A stretch of 64,000 nucleotides of DNA from NCBI RefSeq assembly GCF_032362555.1, contig NC_083526.1, positions 1,694,001 to 1,758,000 of the forward strand, written 5' to 3'. The position numbers and the translations under genes were made by a program. Each line of letters starts with the position of its first letter. The first letter of the stretch is position 1. The notes under the pieces were generated by a model that was given only the letters and a program-made list of their open reading frames with translations, was not told the origin of the DNA and did no database searches. Source of the DNA: Amyelois transitella. Its lineage: Eukaryota > Arthropoda > Insecta > Lepidoptera > Pyralidae. Positions 12,501 through 27,500 of this stretch are shown here, piece after piece.

Positions 12501-15500
12501 CCTTTGACCACGGATCATGGATTGGGTGAGTCAGGTTTTTACACGAATCGAATCACATTTGACCTTCGCAACCTTTGCAGGGGAACCTAACTCGTAATGA
12601 ACCGATCATGGTAACACATCCAGTTGCCTGAACGTGCAGGTTTCCTCACGATGTTTTCCCTCACCGCAAGACCATCGGTCAGTATTCAAACTAACGTACG
12701 TAACTTCGAAAATAATAAATCACTACATAGTATAAAACAAAGTCGCTATTTTAGTCTGTTTGTCTGTATGCTTAAATCTTTAAAATTACGCAACGGATTT
12801 TGATGCGGTTTTTTGTAACAGGTAGAGTGATTCAAGAGGAAGGTATTTATGTATAATAACATTTATAATTTTGCACCCCTGCGAAGCCGGGGCGGGTCGC
12901 TAGTAAATAATAATAAATAAAGAAATAATGTTTATTTCGGAAATTATCCATATATATATTGTTAGTAATTAACAAAGTAACTTAAAAAATATACTCTCAA
13001 CTTTTTTACTACTTCCACAGTTGCATCCAGAACATGCTCCGGGAACTTCATGAGGAAGGTCTCCATACTTCATCGGAGTGTCGTTCGTACCTCGGCAGGA
13101 TGTTCAGACAACGACTCTTCGAGTTACCACCCTGGGCTACTGATGAGGACGCCGCAGACTTCCTCCTGGATCGCTGTGTGATGATACATTTGAAGAGTCA
13201 TAAGGATAAATCCTATTCGTTGCTGTTCATGGCGCAGAAGCTGTTTGATTTGGTGCAGAATAAGTGCAAGGTATGTTTGGATTTCATTCCTTATGTAGTT
13301 TTGGAGGGTGTGGAGGGAAAGGTCGGAGTGGGAAGACCTAGACGAACGTATCTTGATCAAATTAAGGACGTCCTGGTAAAGGGTCAGGTCAAAAGTACCC
13401 GAAACCGTCGAGCTTGCATGAAGAGAGTTATGAATGTGGATGAAGCGAAGGAAATATTCAGAGATCGTGGCAAGTGGAAAGAGGTAGTCTCTGCCTACCA
13501 CTCCGGGAAAGAGGCGTGATTTTATGTATGTATGTAGTGTCTCGTTTTGTCTGTTAATATTCATTGTCACGTTACATCAAGTGAGATGGAAGACAAATGC
13601 CTAATTCAATGTTGATTTGAAAAAAAAAAAAACCTTTGCCAAATGGTTCTGGATTTTATTATGATTCTTCATCCTGGCTTTAGTCCCGGTTGCATCCTCA
13701 CTACTATGGAGATGAGCCCGGGGTATGCTTTTAATCTTGGATCTTGGTTTGGGTGGAGTCAGGTTTTTACACGAATCGACTCCCGTCTGACCTCCGCAAC
13801 CTTTGCAAGGGAACCTAACCTGTATTACATCGATCGTGGTTACACATTCAGTTGCTTGAATGTGCAGTTTTCCTCGCGATGTTTTGCCTCCCGTAAGAGT
13901 ATCGGTTAGTATACAAAGTAATGTACATAACTTCTAAAATAGTCATTGGTACACTGTCGACGCTGGATTCGAACCCGTGCCTTCCTGCGAATCACGCATT
14001 TTAACTGGGCAACTTACCGATTCGATTCAAAATTTTTATTCATTATTATAGGATACTTCATATCGCTTAATAATTTTCAAATCTCTTGGTGTCACAAAAT
14101 TGGTTGACGTCAAATAAATTACTTAAAACTAAGTTTACTGCCGCTTCCAAGGTGTCAGTGCGGAATAAGCGGTAACAAACGGTAACGAGTTACTTATGGA
14201 TACATACATACACACATATAGTCACGTCTATATCCCTTACGGGGCAGACAGAGCCAACAGTCCCGAAAAGACTGAATGGCCACGTTCAGCTGCTCGGCTT
14301 AATGATGGAATTGTGATCCAAATAGTGACAAGTTACTAGCTCATCGCCTAAAAAAAATAATCGCAATTTTGTAAGTATGATAGTGATATTGAAAGGAGAG
14401 TGAACGCGGGGAACATGGTGAATGGAGCTTTGCATGCCTTTATGAGCAGTCAGAAACTATCCAAAAAGGCTCGACTGGCTGTGCACAGGGGCGTGTTGGT
14501 CCCGACATTAATGTATGGGAGTGAAAGTTGGGTATGGCAAAAGAAGCATGAAAGCAGAATAAATGCAGTGGAAATGAGAGCGTTAAGGAGTATGATGGGT
14601 GTGAAATTGAGTGACAGGATAAGGAACAGCGTGATAAGGGAATGTTGTGATGTGAAAGAAGATGTAGTTACAGGAATAGAAAAGGGTATGTTAAGATGGT
14701 TCGGTCATGTGGAGAGGATGAATGAAAGCAGGTTGACTAAGCAGATATACAAGGAGAGTGTGGAGGGAAAGGTCGGAGTGGGAAGACCTAGACGAACGTA
14801 TCTTGATCAAATTAAGGACGTCCTGGTAAAGGGTCAGGTCAAAAGTACCCGAAACCGCCGAGCTTGTATGAAGAGAGTTATGAATGTGGACGAAGCGAAA
14901 GAAGTATGCAGAGATCGTGGCAAGTGGAAAGAGGTAGTCTCTGCCTACCCCTCCGGGAAAGAGGCGTGATTTTATGTATGTATGTATGTATGTTGTAAGC
15001 CTATCCCTTAGTCGCCTTACGACATCCACGGGAAAGAGACGGAGTGGTTCTATTCCATTTTTTTTATAGGTGCCGGGAAACCAAACGGCACAAATAAGTT
15101 AAGTAAGTAAGTAAGTTTATTTGCGTTAAAAATGGTATTACAGGTCAAAGTACATTTATGTTTCTCACTCTTAACCTAAAATAGGCATGCAAATTTCTGA
15201 ATTATGGATGATGTATTCTATTCCCCGCCAGGTGGAAGGCGCGGACGCGGTGATGATGCAGGAGTTGCTGCTGGGCGGCCACCTGTACCTGCAGGTGCTG
15301 AAGGAGCGGCTTCAGGCCACCATCGACGTGGTGAGGCTGCAGCTGGTGAGGAAGGCCAACGCTGCGAAGAAGGTCACGCTGACTCCTGTAAGTTTTTTTT
15401 TTTTTTTTTTTTTATATTATATATATTTTGATGGCAGTATTGTAATGAGGGTTAAGGAATTTTTCAAATAAATTTGTAAGTAATAAATTGTCAGTAACAT

Positions 15501-18500
15501 GTTTGATTCTAAGTAGAATATGTTAAAAGAAAAAACTAACACAATTTGTCATACAAAAATAAAATAAAATGTTAAAATAACATTTTATCTAAAATTTTAT
15601 ATATATTATATATTAATAAATTAATAAATACTCAATTTAAATTAATTTTATATATAAATAAATACTCAATTTCCCATGACTTTGAGAATTGTATTTACAT
15701 ACATACATGTAGTTACGTCTGTATCCCTTGCGGACAGAGCCAACAGTCTTGAAAAACCTTAAAGACCACATTCAGCTGTAAGGCTTTTTAATGGAATTGA
15801 GATTCAAAGAGGTGACAGGTTGCTAGCGCAAGTAGAGAAACAATTTTGTTTTCATTTATTTTCCAGATAAATTCCAAATAAAATAATAAATTTATACAGA
15901 ATTTGATTCCGTATAAATTTATTATTTTAGGCTCATATATATTTTATTCTGGTCGATGGGCTAGCAACCTGTCACTATTTGAATATCAATTCTATCATAC
16001 AGCCGAACGTGGCCTATTAGTTTTTTTAAGACTGTTGGCTCTGTCTACCCTGCAATGGATATAGATGTGACAAAATGAAAAAAAAAATAGCTTCAGCTTT
16101 ATAATATTAGTATAGATTTTATTCATTAATTTTCCCAGACTCAAATCCCCGACCTACTTCGCATGGCGGGCAAGTTGGACGCCAAAATGGAGACATTCCT
16201 GGCGACGGGCAATGCGCCCTCCAACAACGTGGCGCTGCCGCAGCACAAGGGGCTCACCATCGTGGCGGAGAACATCAACCGCATGCGGTACATGTCGCAT
16301 TTCAAGTGAGTAGGTTATTTATTAGAACCTCCTTTTTGGGCCGTCCGGTTGATAATATATTTTCGCACTTCCAATACTAACTTTATAAATTTAAAAAAAA
16401 CCATCGTGGCGGAGAAGATTAACTGGATGCGGTACATGTCGCATTTCAAGTGAGTAGGTTATTTATGAGAACCTCCTTTTTGGGAACGACCGGTTGATGA
16501 TATATTTTCGCTCTAAACAATATGGCAACGTTAAAAAATAAAATGTAGGTAGATGGCGCTCTTGTCGCGTTTTGTCGGTAACTGACACAAGATGGCAGCT
16601 TCTCAAGTTTGTAAGTGCTGGTTTGGTTTTATATACTTATATACTGAAATAAATTAACATATCTTTTGCCATGTAATGTTCTTCAGTAATTTATATATTT
16701 TCGACTATTGATGGCCAAGAGTACTCGAAGCCGACGAGCTTGCATGAAGACAGTTATGAAAGCGGATGAAGTGAAAGAAGCATGCAAGCATCGTGGCAAG
16801 TTGAAAGATGCGGTCTCTGCCTACCCCTCCGGGAAAGAGGCGTGATTTATGTATGTAAGCATGAATGGTCTGTTATACTGTGGTGTGACTGTCATAATTG
16901 TTCCGTTCCTGGGAACGTGTCCTCCAATAAAGTGGCGCTAGCGCAGCACAAGGGGCTCACCATCGTGGCGGAGAACATCAGCCGGATGCGATACATGTCG
17001 CATTTCAAGTGAGTAGGTTATTTATTAGAACTTCCTTTTTGGGACCGTTAGAATAGAATAGATTAATTTTCAAAATTGGGCACAAGGTATCACTTACTTA
17101 AATTAAGGACGTCCTGGTAAAGGGTCAGTTTAAAAGTACCCGAAACCGCCGAGCTTGTATGAAGAGAGTTATGAATGTGGATGAAGCGAAAGAAGTATGC
17201 AGGGATCGTGGCAAGTGGAAAGAGGTAGTCTCTGCCTACCCCTCCGGGAAAGAGGCGTGATTTTGTGTATGTGTGTATCACTTACTGACGTCACATCACT
17301 TAAATCTAATTATAATTACTACCGCTTCAAAGCTATTATGTGTTATTTATTAGAACCTCTTTTTTGGAACGTCCGGTTGAAGATACATTTTCGCACTTTC
17401 AATACTAACTTTATAAATTTTAAAGAAACCATCGTGGCGGAGAAGATTACCCGAATGCGATACATGTCGCATTTCAAGTGAGCCCGTTATTTATTAGAAA
17501 TAATATCTAATAAATCAAAATCAGTTGTGTAGTTTCATAGATATATACATACAAACAGACGCGGGAAGCGACTTTGCTTTATATTATTTAGTGATGTAGG
17601 AAGTAGATATAGTTGCAAAGTTACGTTATTTATTCACTACGGGAGACGGAAGGAGAAAAGAGGAGAGAAATAATCAAATAAATTAAAATACTATTATATT
17701 ATGGAAAAAAATAAAATGAATAATATTTGACAATAAAATATAAATTCTGTCATTTTTGTAACTAACTAACAAAACCATGGCAACCTTTGCTATGGCGTAC
17801 AAGAAGGTTGCCTACAGTGATACATACATACATACATAAAATCACGCCTCTTTCCCGGAGGGGTAGGCAGAGACTAAATCTTTCCACTTGCCATGATCTC
17901 TGCATACTTCGCTTCATCCACATTCAGTGATAAGTAAATAAAATTAAAGAACCCTTAAAGACTAGTATCTCACCCCAGGGCCATCCACCGCGGGTCATTC
18001 TTCATGGAGATGCGAACGACGGAGGCCCGCCAGTTGCTGCCAGACGCATGGGGCTTTGTCTGCCCCGTACACACTCCGGACGGTGCGCCGTGCGGACTGC
18101 TCAACCATCTCACTATGCATTGCCAGGTTTGATAGATAAATAAACATACATACATATAATACATACATACATACATATAATACATACATACATATGGTCG
18201 CGTCTACATCCCTTGAGGGGTAGACATACATACATATAGTTATGTACATACATAAACATGTAATCACGTCTATATCCCTTGCGGGGTAGACTAGACAGAG
18301 CCAACAGTCTTGTAAAGACTTATGGCCACGTTCAGCTGTTTGGTTTTAAGATAGAATATGGATTCAAATAGTGACAGGTTGCTAGCCCATCGCCTAGATC
18401 CTAGAAGAATCCCAAGTTTATAAGCCTACCCATTAGTCGCCTTTTACGACATCCATGGGAGAGAGATGGAGTGGTCCTATTCTTTTTTTTATTGGTGCCG

Positions 18501-21500
18501 GAAACCACGCGGCATAAAGATAAATAAAATATATGTATATATAAATACAAATCGGGACAAATTACACAGATTGAGTTAGCCTCGAAGTAAGTTCGAGACT
18601 TGTGTTACGAGATACTAACTCAACGATACTATATTTTATAATAAATACTTATATAGATAAACATCCAAGACCCAGGCCAATCAGAAAAAGTTCTTTTCTC
18701 ATCATGACCTGTTCGGGATTCGAACCCGGATATATAGATACACACATATATATATATACAAGTTATATACATACATAAACATATAATCACGTCTATATCC
18801 CATACGGGGTAGACAGAGCCAACAGTCTTGTAAAGGCTGTAAGGCCACGCTCGGCTGAATGGCTTCATGATGGAATTGAGATTCAAATAGTGACAGGTTG
18901 CTGACCCATCGTCTACAAGAAGAATCTCAAACTTACCGGCCTTTCCCTAAGTCACCTTTTACGACATCCATGAGAGAGATAGGCGAGTGATCCTATTCTA
19001 AAGTTCCGGAAACAACACGACATATCGCACCCCCGGTGCGACACTGTCACTTATGCAAAAACACAATTTAAAAGAGAAGCATTTAAAACTTTAACATCCC
19101 ATAACATTGTCATATTTGAAGATTTTTACAAGCTGAATAGCTTATACTGCGGTAACTATGTGTACTACAAAAGTAACGTTATCGCACCAAGTTAAGGGAA
19201 GCATTAGGAGAGTTATTACATATGTAACTCATTTTTGCAATTTTTGCATAAGTGACAGTGTCGCACCGGAGGTGCGATATAGTCCCATCGCGGTTATTAT
19301 ACACATGTAGACAGCTAATAATGTTGTTTTATTTATTTTTTTCAGGTTACACAGTGTCCTGATCCGAATCAACTAGCCAATCTACCGCTCGTCCTCAAAA
19401 AATATGGTAAAGTAACCTTTTAGTTATTTATAAATCTAAAAAAATAAAAAAAAAACATGTCTACGAACAAGTTTAAAATTATTGTTGTGACAACTGTGTT
19501 TATTTAAAAATTTTACACTGTTTTGCTATTATTTTGTATTAGATTAAGGCTCATTGTAAGTGAATTTATGTCTTTGTGAGTCAAATAAAGATCTTTAAAC
19601 CATACAACCTTCGTTCGCGCTAATTTAGCGCCACCTACAAAAAAATACAGGTTTTTCGCAAATCAGTCACGTCTACATGCCCTACGGGGTGAACGTAGCC
19701 AACAGACTTTATAGCGTTAAAAAAAACCGCCACATTCATCTGTGTATATACACGTGACTATGTGTATGTATGTGTTACTAGCTGTGCCCGCGACTTCGTT
19801 CGCGTGGAATAGTTATTTTGGGCATCATTGAAGCCCTCAAGGAGGAATAATTTTTTTTGACATATTCCATTATTTCTTCGCGCCAAATAGTTGCAGCGTG
19901 ATGATAAATAGCCTAAAGCCTTCCTCGAGAAATGGTCTATTAAACACAAAAAGACCACATTCGAACCAGTAGTTCCTGAGATAAGCGCGTTCAAATAAAC
20001 AAACAAACTCTTCAGTTTTATAATATTAGTAACTATAGATAAAGATTCATCCTTTCTATTTTGTACGAATAAAACATTATCAATCCTCCATATTCCCCCC
20101 AAAACATTAATAGTCCTCCATTTTTCTCCCAAGTACGAATAAAACATTATCAATCCTCCCAATTTCCGCCCCCAAGGTATGCAGCCGATCAGTTCTGTCA
20201 CCCAGAATCCTATCAGCCACGACGTGTACAAATACCCAGTGTTCCTGGACGGCAGACTTCTCGGCTACTTCTCCGAGGACACGGCTGCTGATGCCATGGC
20301 CTTCCTCCGAACACTGAAGGTGAAAGGCGAGGAGATACCAATAACAACGGAAATTGTGTTCGTGCCTAAAAAACAGGTTGGTTTTTTGTTTTTTAGGAAC
20401 CCAAATCCCAAGTTAATAAGCTTATCCCTTAGTCGCCTAATAGTAACTACGGTAATTGTGTTCGTGCCCAGGAAACAGGTTGGTTTTTTTTTTAGGAATT
20501 TAATACTTTTAGGGGGACTAAGGGATAGGCTTATTAACTGTGGATTGTTCTTTTAAACCCATTCGTTTCAGCAACCTGTCACTATTTGAATCTCAATTCT
20601 ATCATGAGCTTAATAGCTGAACATAGCCTGTGAGTTTTTTCAAGACTACGGGCTCTGTCTACCCCGCAAGGGATATAGACGTGATTATATGTATGTATGT
20701 TAGTTATCCCATTTATTCCAAATAAAATAATTATAAATTTTATCAAACGACGTCCTGGTAAAGGATCAGGTAAAAAGTACCCGAAACCGCCGAGCTTGCA
20801 CGAAGAGAGTTATGAATGTGGTTGAAGCGAAGGAAGTATGTAGAGATCGTGGCAAGTGGAAAGATGTAGTCTCTGTCTACTCCGGGAAAGAGGCGTGATT
20901 TTATTTATGTAGGTATGTATTTTTGTATGTAATTTTATCATCAGATATCCGCCCAATACCCTGGTATATTCCTGTTCACGACGGAAGCTCGCATGATGAG
21001 ATCCGTCATCAACCTGGCCACTGGAGCCCTGGAGCTGATCGGCACCATGGAACAGCTGTACCTGGACGTGGCTGTCACCCAGTCGGAAATTATCAAAGGT
21101 AATCTAAGTTTACTGTGTTAATAAATAAATCACTACATAGTATAAAACAAAGTCGCTATTTTAGTCTGTTTGTCTGTATGCTTAAATCTTTAAAATTACG
21201 CAACGGATTTTGATGTGGTTTTTTGTAACAGGTAGAGTGAATCAAGAGGAAGGTTTTTATGTATAATTTTTTCCGAATTTTTAACCCGTGCGAAGCCGGG
21301 GCGGGTCGCTAGTAAATATATACGGGACAAATTACACAGATTGAGTTAGCCTCGAAGTAAGTTCGAGACTTGTGTTACGAGATACTAACTCAACGATACT
21401 ATATTTTATAATAAACTAGCGGACCCGACAGACTTCGTTCTGTCAAAAAGATGTTAATTTTATAATAATTTGCATGCTATAATTCATGGCTGACCAGGAG

Positions 21501-24500
21501 AGGAAATATGTTTTGTTTTCACACCTTTTGTAAACCCTAGTCAAAAGCAAATAAATATTCTATTCTATAATAAATAAATAAATATACACGGGACAAATTA
21601 CACAGGTTGAGTTAGCCTCGAAGTAAGTTCGAGACTTGTGTTACGAGATACTAACTCAACGATACTATATTTTATAATAAATACTTATATTGATAAACAT
21701 CCAAGACCAATTGGAGAATGTGCGTTTTTCATCATGCCCTGGCCGGGATTCGAACCCGGGACCTCCGGTGTCACAGACAAGCGTATTACCGCTGCGCCAC
21801 AGAGGCCGTCTGTTAATATAAATATATAATGGTCCCCGGCACCATTAGAAAGAATAGGATCTGTTCCATCTCCATCTCTCTCCCATGGACGTCGTAAAAG
21901 GCGACTAAATATAGAAATAAGGCTGAAAATAATAACATATTTGCGCTGGCAAAGAAAAGATGATGTATGCTAAAAAGTGTCATTTATTATTTTCTTTTTT
22001 TTTTCTTATTTTAAATTACCATATGTTTGTTCTTTAGAAAGGAGTTCGTAACACTAAAAGATAGGCTAATAAACTTGGGAGTCTTCATTAAGGCGACAGG
22101 CTAGCAACCTGTCACTATTTGAATCTCAATTAAAGCAAACAGCTGACCTATCAGTTTTTTTAAGACTGTTGGCTCTGTCTACCCCACAAGGGATATAGAC
22201 GTGATTATATGTATGTATACATATAAATATATAAAAGTGAGAGCGTCGGTAGTCGAATAGGAAAGGTTACCACATAACCTTATCAACTCAAAATGCTGAA
22301 AACTGTTAAAAAAAGTGAATTTATAAGTTACTAGCGACCCGCCCCGGCTTCGCACGGGTGCAAAATTCGGAAAAAATTATACATAAAAACCTTCCTCTTG
22401 AATCACTCTACCTGTTACAAAAAACCGCATCAAAATCCGTTGCGTAATTTTAAAGATTTAAGCATACAGACAAACAAACTAAAATAGCGACTTTGTTTTA
22501 TACTATGTAGTGATACAGGTGATGAAGATTCTTTCTTTTTTTTTACAGGAAAAACAACGCATCTGGAGTTGTCAAAATCTGCATTCATGAGTAACTTGGC
22601 TCAGTTGGTGCCCATGCCGGATTGTAACCAGTCACCAAGGTAAAACTTTATTACGGTGCAGTGTAGTTTGTTCCGCCGCTTCTTCTACACAAGCGCGCTC
22701 TGGAAGCGGTTGTAGTTATAATTAGATTTGAGTGACGTGACGTCAATAATTGTATCCAATTTTGAAAGTAAATCTATTCTATTAATTAAAAACAATTAAA
22801 TATACAAGGTAACTTTTTCATAGAAAACGACACATTGATAATTGTATCACTGCACTGAATAAATGTGGATGAAATTTTACTTGAATTGTTAAAGATACAT
22901 ATAGCCTATGCTATGCTTAAAAGAGTTTTTTTGTAAATTGTACACAGCTGTTTTTTAATATGAATTTTTATTTTTTTTTCTTAATGACCTTTCTTCATAC
23001 ACATTCATCAATATTCTCTCATGCAAGCATTGAAGTTTATAATTAATTTTATCAATACATAAAGACGTTGATAATCAAGAGCTTATAAGCTTTCTAAATG
23101 GTTCCGAAAAATTGAGAACCCCCTATTTGGCACTCAATTCAAAATATCAGTATTGCAATGATGGCTTATCATCACATTATTCTATTTTCTCCCCACAGAA
23201 ATATGTACCAATGTCAGATGGGTAAACAAACTATGGGTACACCCATCCACACGTGGGCTACGAACGCTGAAACCAAGCTGTACAGGCTACAGACCCCTGC
23301 CACGCCTCTGTTCAGACCCACACACTACGACCATATAGGATTGGACGACTATCCCATGGGAACTAACGCTATTGTCGCTGTTATATCGTACACGGTGAGT
23401 TATTTAATTTTTAAAAAACCTGGTATTTTTGTTTCATTGTGTACAAAAGTGCCAGGGTACTGTACAGTCCCCTGTCATTCTCTTATTGGGATGTGAACTA
23501 AGTAAAAATATTAAATGATTAATACATGGTGATGTAACGTTTTAAACAGAGAATATTTTAACCCTAGAGACAAGGTAGGGTATTATAAAAGCATTATCGA
23601 GCTATACAGGCTACAGACCCCTGCCACGCCTCTGTTCAGACCCACACACTACGATCATATAGGATTGGACGACTATCCCATGGGAACTAACGCTATTGTC
23701 GCCGTTATATCGTACACGGTGAGTTATTTAATTTTTAAAAAACCTGGTATTTTTTGTTTCATTGTTTACAAAAGTGCCAGGGTACTGTATAGTGGAAGTA
23801 CAGTCCCCTGTCATTCTTCGTTTGGGATGTGAAATAAGTAAAAATATTAATTGATTAAAAGGTAGGGTATGATAAAAGCATTACCAAGCTAAACAGGCTA
23901 CAGACCCCTGCCACGCCTCTGTTCAGACCCACACACTACGACCATATAGGATTGGACGACTATCCCATGGGAACTAACGCTATTGTCGCTGTTATATCGT
24001 ACACGGTGAGTTATTTAATATATTTAATATGGTACTATAAAATACTAACAAAAATATGGTACTTTTGTGTCATTGTGTACAAAAGTGCCAGGGTACTGTA
24101 TAGTGGAAGTACAGTCCCCTGTCATTCTCCTATTGGGATGTGAACTAAGTGAAAATATTAAATGATTAATACATGGCGATGTAACGTTTTATACAGTGAA
24201 TATCTAAACCCCAGAGTCAAAAGAAAGGGTGACATAACAGCAGTATCAAAATATATAGGTTCCAGACCCCTGCCACGCTTTTATTCAGACCCACACACTA
24301 CAATCATAAATGATTGGAAGACTATCCCTTGAAAACTCTATATCTCATACGTTAAGTAATTCAATTGAAAAAAAATTGTGTTTTTATGTCAATCTCTGTG
24401 TACAAAAGTGCCAGGGGACTGTAAACTTAAAATACTTCATGCTTTAATTTAGATATAAATATACATATATTAGATAGATAAAACTCTTTATTGCACCATA

Positions 24501-27500
24501 AGAGTAAAACATACAAAACAACACAAAGCAGATATAGATGGTACAAAGGCGGACTTATCGCTAAAGCAATCTCTTCCAGTCAACCTTTGGGTGGAAGGAA
24601 ACCAAACAGGAGAGAGATATATTCAATTTCAAAACATTTAAATTTAATATATATTTCGTTTACGTATGATACGTACTAATGTCACGTCATTATTCCTCAT
24701 GGGGTAGACAGAGCCGAAATTGTTATTTGACACACACATTGACAAGATAGTTTTGAAAGCATACAAAGCGCTTGGCTTCGTTCTGAGATGTGCATCGTCA
24801 TTTCAGGACCTCAAAACAATAAAAGTACTGTTTTGTACCTACGTTCGTCCTCACCTGGAGTATGCCTCTCAAGTCTGGAATCCCGGATACAATCAATACA
24901 TAGATCGCATTGAGAGTATCCAGAGGAAGTTTATTCGGTATCTATGCTTCCGCCAAAAAGTTATCTTTAACTCTGACAGCTATTTAGACATGTGTAAAAG
25001 GCATCATCTGATCCCGTTAAAGGTCCGGCGAGACGTCGCTGACTTAGTCTATTTACTTAAGATAGCTTCAGGTACCGTCGACTCATCTGAACTTCTAGCA
25101 AAGGTTCAACTTTTTGCTCCCTCGAGGTTATTCAGATCCAGTCCCCTCATATTTGTTCCCGTGGTATCTACCAAATATCGCAAAAATTCGTTTATCTTGC
25201 GTGTGGGTAATAACTTTAATAGTATCTCCAGAACAGTCGACATTGACTTTTTTACTACAAGCATAGTGTCTGCAAAGCGGTTGCTTTATGAACATATGCT
25301 CCAATAAATGCACTGTTTTTTATACTCTTTATTAATTTGTATGTAAAATGCTCTTATCTAACTACCATACCTTACTTAATAATAACTATCACTTGCAACT
25401 GTATTAATTAAGTTATAAATAGCGTGTATAAAATATGTTCGTCCTTTGTAATAACTAATCAAATTCTAACAGTAAGACCTGTAAATTGGCTTTTCGTTTT
25501 GTATAACTGTTAACTTGTTATTAATATTGTAAGCTGTTGTCTTTAATAAATAAAATAAAAAAAAAAAAAATAAAGTCCGAGATAGTGAAGTCTGATATAT
25601 CAATAATTATTTTTTTTTACCCCAGGGCTACGACATGGAAGACGCGATGATAATCAACAAGTCATCATACGAGCGTGGTTTCGCCGCCGGCACAGTTTAC
25701 AAATCAGAGTTCGTTGAACTCAAGACCAGTTCATCATTTTTCCAAAGGGATCCCAACAAGCCTGAACTAGTTGAGTTTATGGATGAAGATGGGTTACCGG
25801 CGGTCGGAGCGAGGATACAACCTGACAGTCCGTTCTATTGGTAAGTGGAATTGATTCATTTTTTTTTTCTGAAGTACATACATACATATTATAATTACGC
25901 TTATATCCCTTGCGGGGTAGACAGAGCCAACAGACCATTCCAAGTTTGTAAGCCGATCCCTTAGTCGCCTTTTACGACATTCATGGTAAAGGGATGGAGT
26001 AGTCCTATTCTTTTTTCTGTTGGTGCCATTGATGATGATATTGATGATAGTGCCGTGTGGTTGCCGGCACCTACGGAAAAATGAATAGGACTACTCTATC
26101 TATTTACCATGGATGTCATAAAAGGCGACTAAGGGATAGGCTTTCAAACTTGGGATTCTTTTTAAGGCGATGGGCTAGCGACCTGTCACTATTTGAATCT
26201 CAATTATATCATTAAGCCAAAAAGCTGAACGTGGCCATTCAGTCTTTTCAAAACTGTTGGCTCTGACCTTATGTATGTATATGTATGTTATAAAAGAAAC
26301 AAATCACTAGCAATGGCGGACTTATCCCATGAGGGGTTTTTCTTCTTGTCACAGCTACTTCGACGGCGACAAGAGTCAGTACGTGGTACACAAATACCGC
26401 GGCAAAGAAGAGGTGTTTGTCGACAGCGTGAGGCTCTGCGGCGACTTCTCCACTCGCTCGCCGCCCACTGCCTGCATCATGCTGAGAATACAGGTATGCT
26501 GTCTCTGCCTACCCCTCCGGGAAACACGCGTGACTATATAATGAGTCGAGGAAAAAAAACGTGTGGTTCCCGGCACCAATAAAAAAAAGAATAGGACCAC
26601 TCCATCTCGTTCCCATGGATGTCGTAATAGGCGACTAAAGGATAGGCGTATAAACTTAGGATTCTTTTTTTAGGCGATGGGTTAATAACCTGTCGCTATT
26701 TGAATCTCAATTCCATCATAAAGCCAAACAGCTGAACGTGGCCTCTGTCTACCCCGCAAGGGATATAGACGTGATTATATGTATGTATGTATGTGAGGAA
26801 AAAACTTTACTACTTTGTAATCCGACAAATTCGATAGTCCGACAATGCCCTGCACAATGTTTGTCGGATTACCGATACAGGTCAAATTTGTTTTTTGTCC
26901 ACCCCCAGCGCAACCCGTCGGTGGGTGACAAGTTCGCGTCCCGCGCCGGCCAGAAGGGCATCTGCTCCCAGCGGTGGGCGGCCGAGGACCTGCCGTTCAC
27001 GGAGTCGGGGCTGATCCCCGACGTGATGTTCAACCCTCATGGGTTCCCCTCGCGGATGACCATCGCTATGATGATAGAGTGCATGGCCGGCAAGGCGGGT
27101 AGTCTACACGGTCATGTGAGTATTATATTTCCATTTTTATCTATCTTGGTTTACGTATCTTGATCAAATTGAGGACGTCCCGGTAAAGGGTCAGGTCGAG
27201 AGTACCGAGTGTCGTAAAAGGCGACTAAGGGATAGGCTTACAAACTTGGGATTCTTTTTTTAGACGATGGGCTAGCAACCTGTCACTATTTGAATCTCAA
27301 TTCTATCATTAAGCCAAATAGCTGAACGTGGCCTATCAGTCTGTTCAAGGCTGTTGGCTCTGTCTTCCCCGTAAGGGATAAAGACGTGATCATATGTATG
27401 TATGTAATATTATTACAGACCTAGACGAACGTATCTTGATCAAATTAAGGACGTCCTGGTAAAGGGTCAGGTCGAAAGTACCCGAAACCGCCGAGCTTGC

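Larger units (their letters stand above)
16256..17505 (+). repeat. Repeated copies of RPA2 exon 8 end plus donor in intron 8
   Basis: The exon 8 end ([17 protein letters not shown], donor GTGAGT) recurs at 16400-16451, 16909-17009 and 17428-17480, with homologous intron sequence around each. The third copy reaches further upstream ([15 protein letters not shown]). Copies 2 and 4 share AEKI in place of AENI, so one probably derives from the other. LINE fragments separate some copies. Confidence 0.92.

Noticed and set aside
14400-14969. 189-aa ORF as a host gene
   Set aside because: It matches the end of a LINE reverse-transcriptase ORF, has a TATG tail and target duplication, and recurs many times.
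18130-18260. CRISPR-like regularly spaced repeats
   Set aside because: These are ACAT microsatellite runs with partial retroelement tails; spacing is irregular and the genome is eukaryotic.
19758-20231. 157-aa minus ORF
   Set aside because: It is a shadow frame across a Helitron-like element and RPA2 exon 11.
21740-21808. tRNA gene on the minus strand
   Set aside because: A and B boxes are present, but the sequence continues into a repeated non-tRNA body seen at several other sites; it is a SINE head.
24720-25307. 195-aa ORF as a gene nested in RPA2
   Set aside because: It is the C-terminal part of a jockey-like reverse transcriptase with a poly(A) end.
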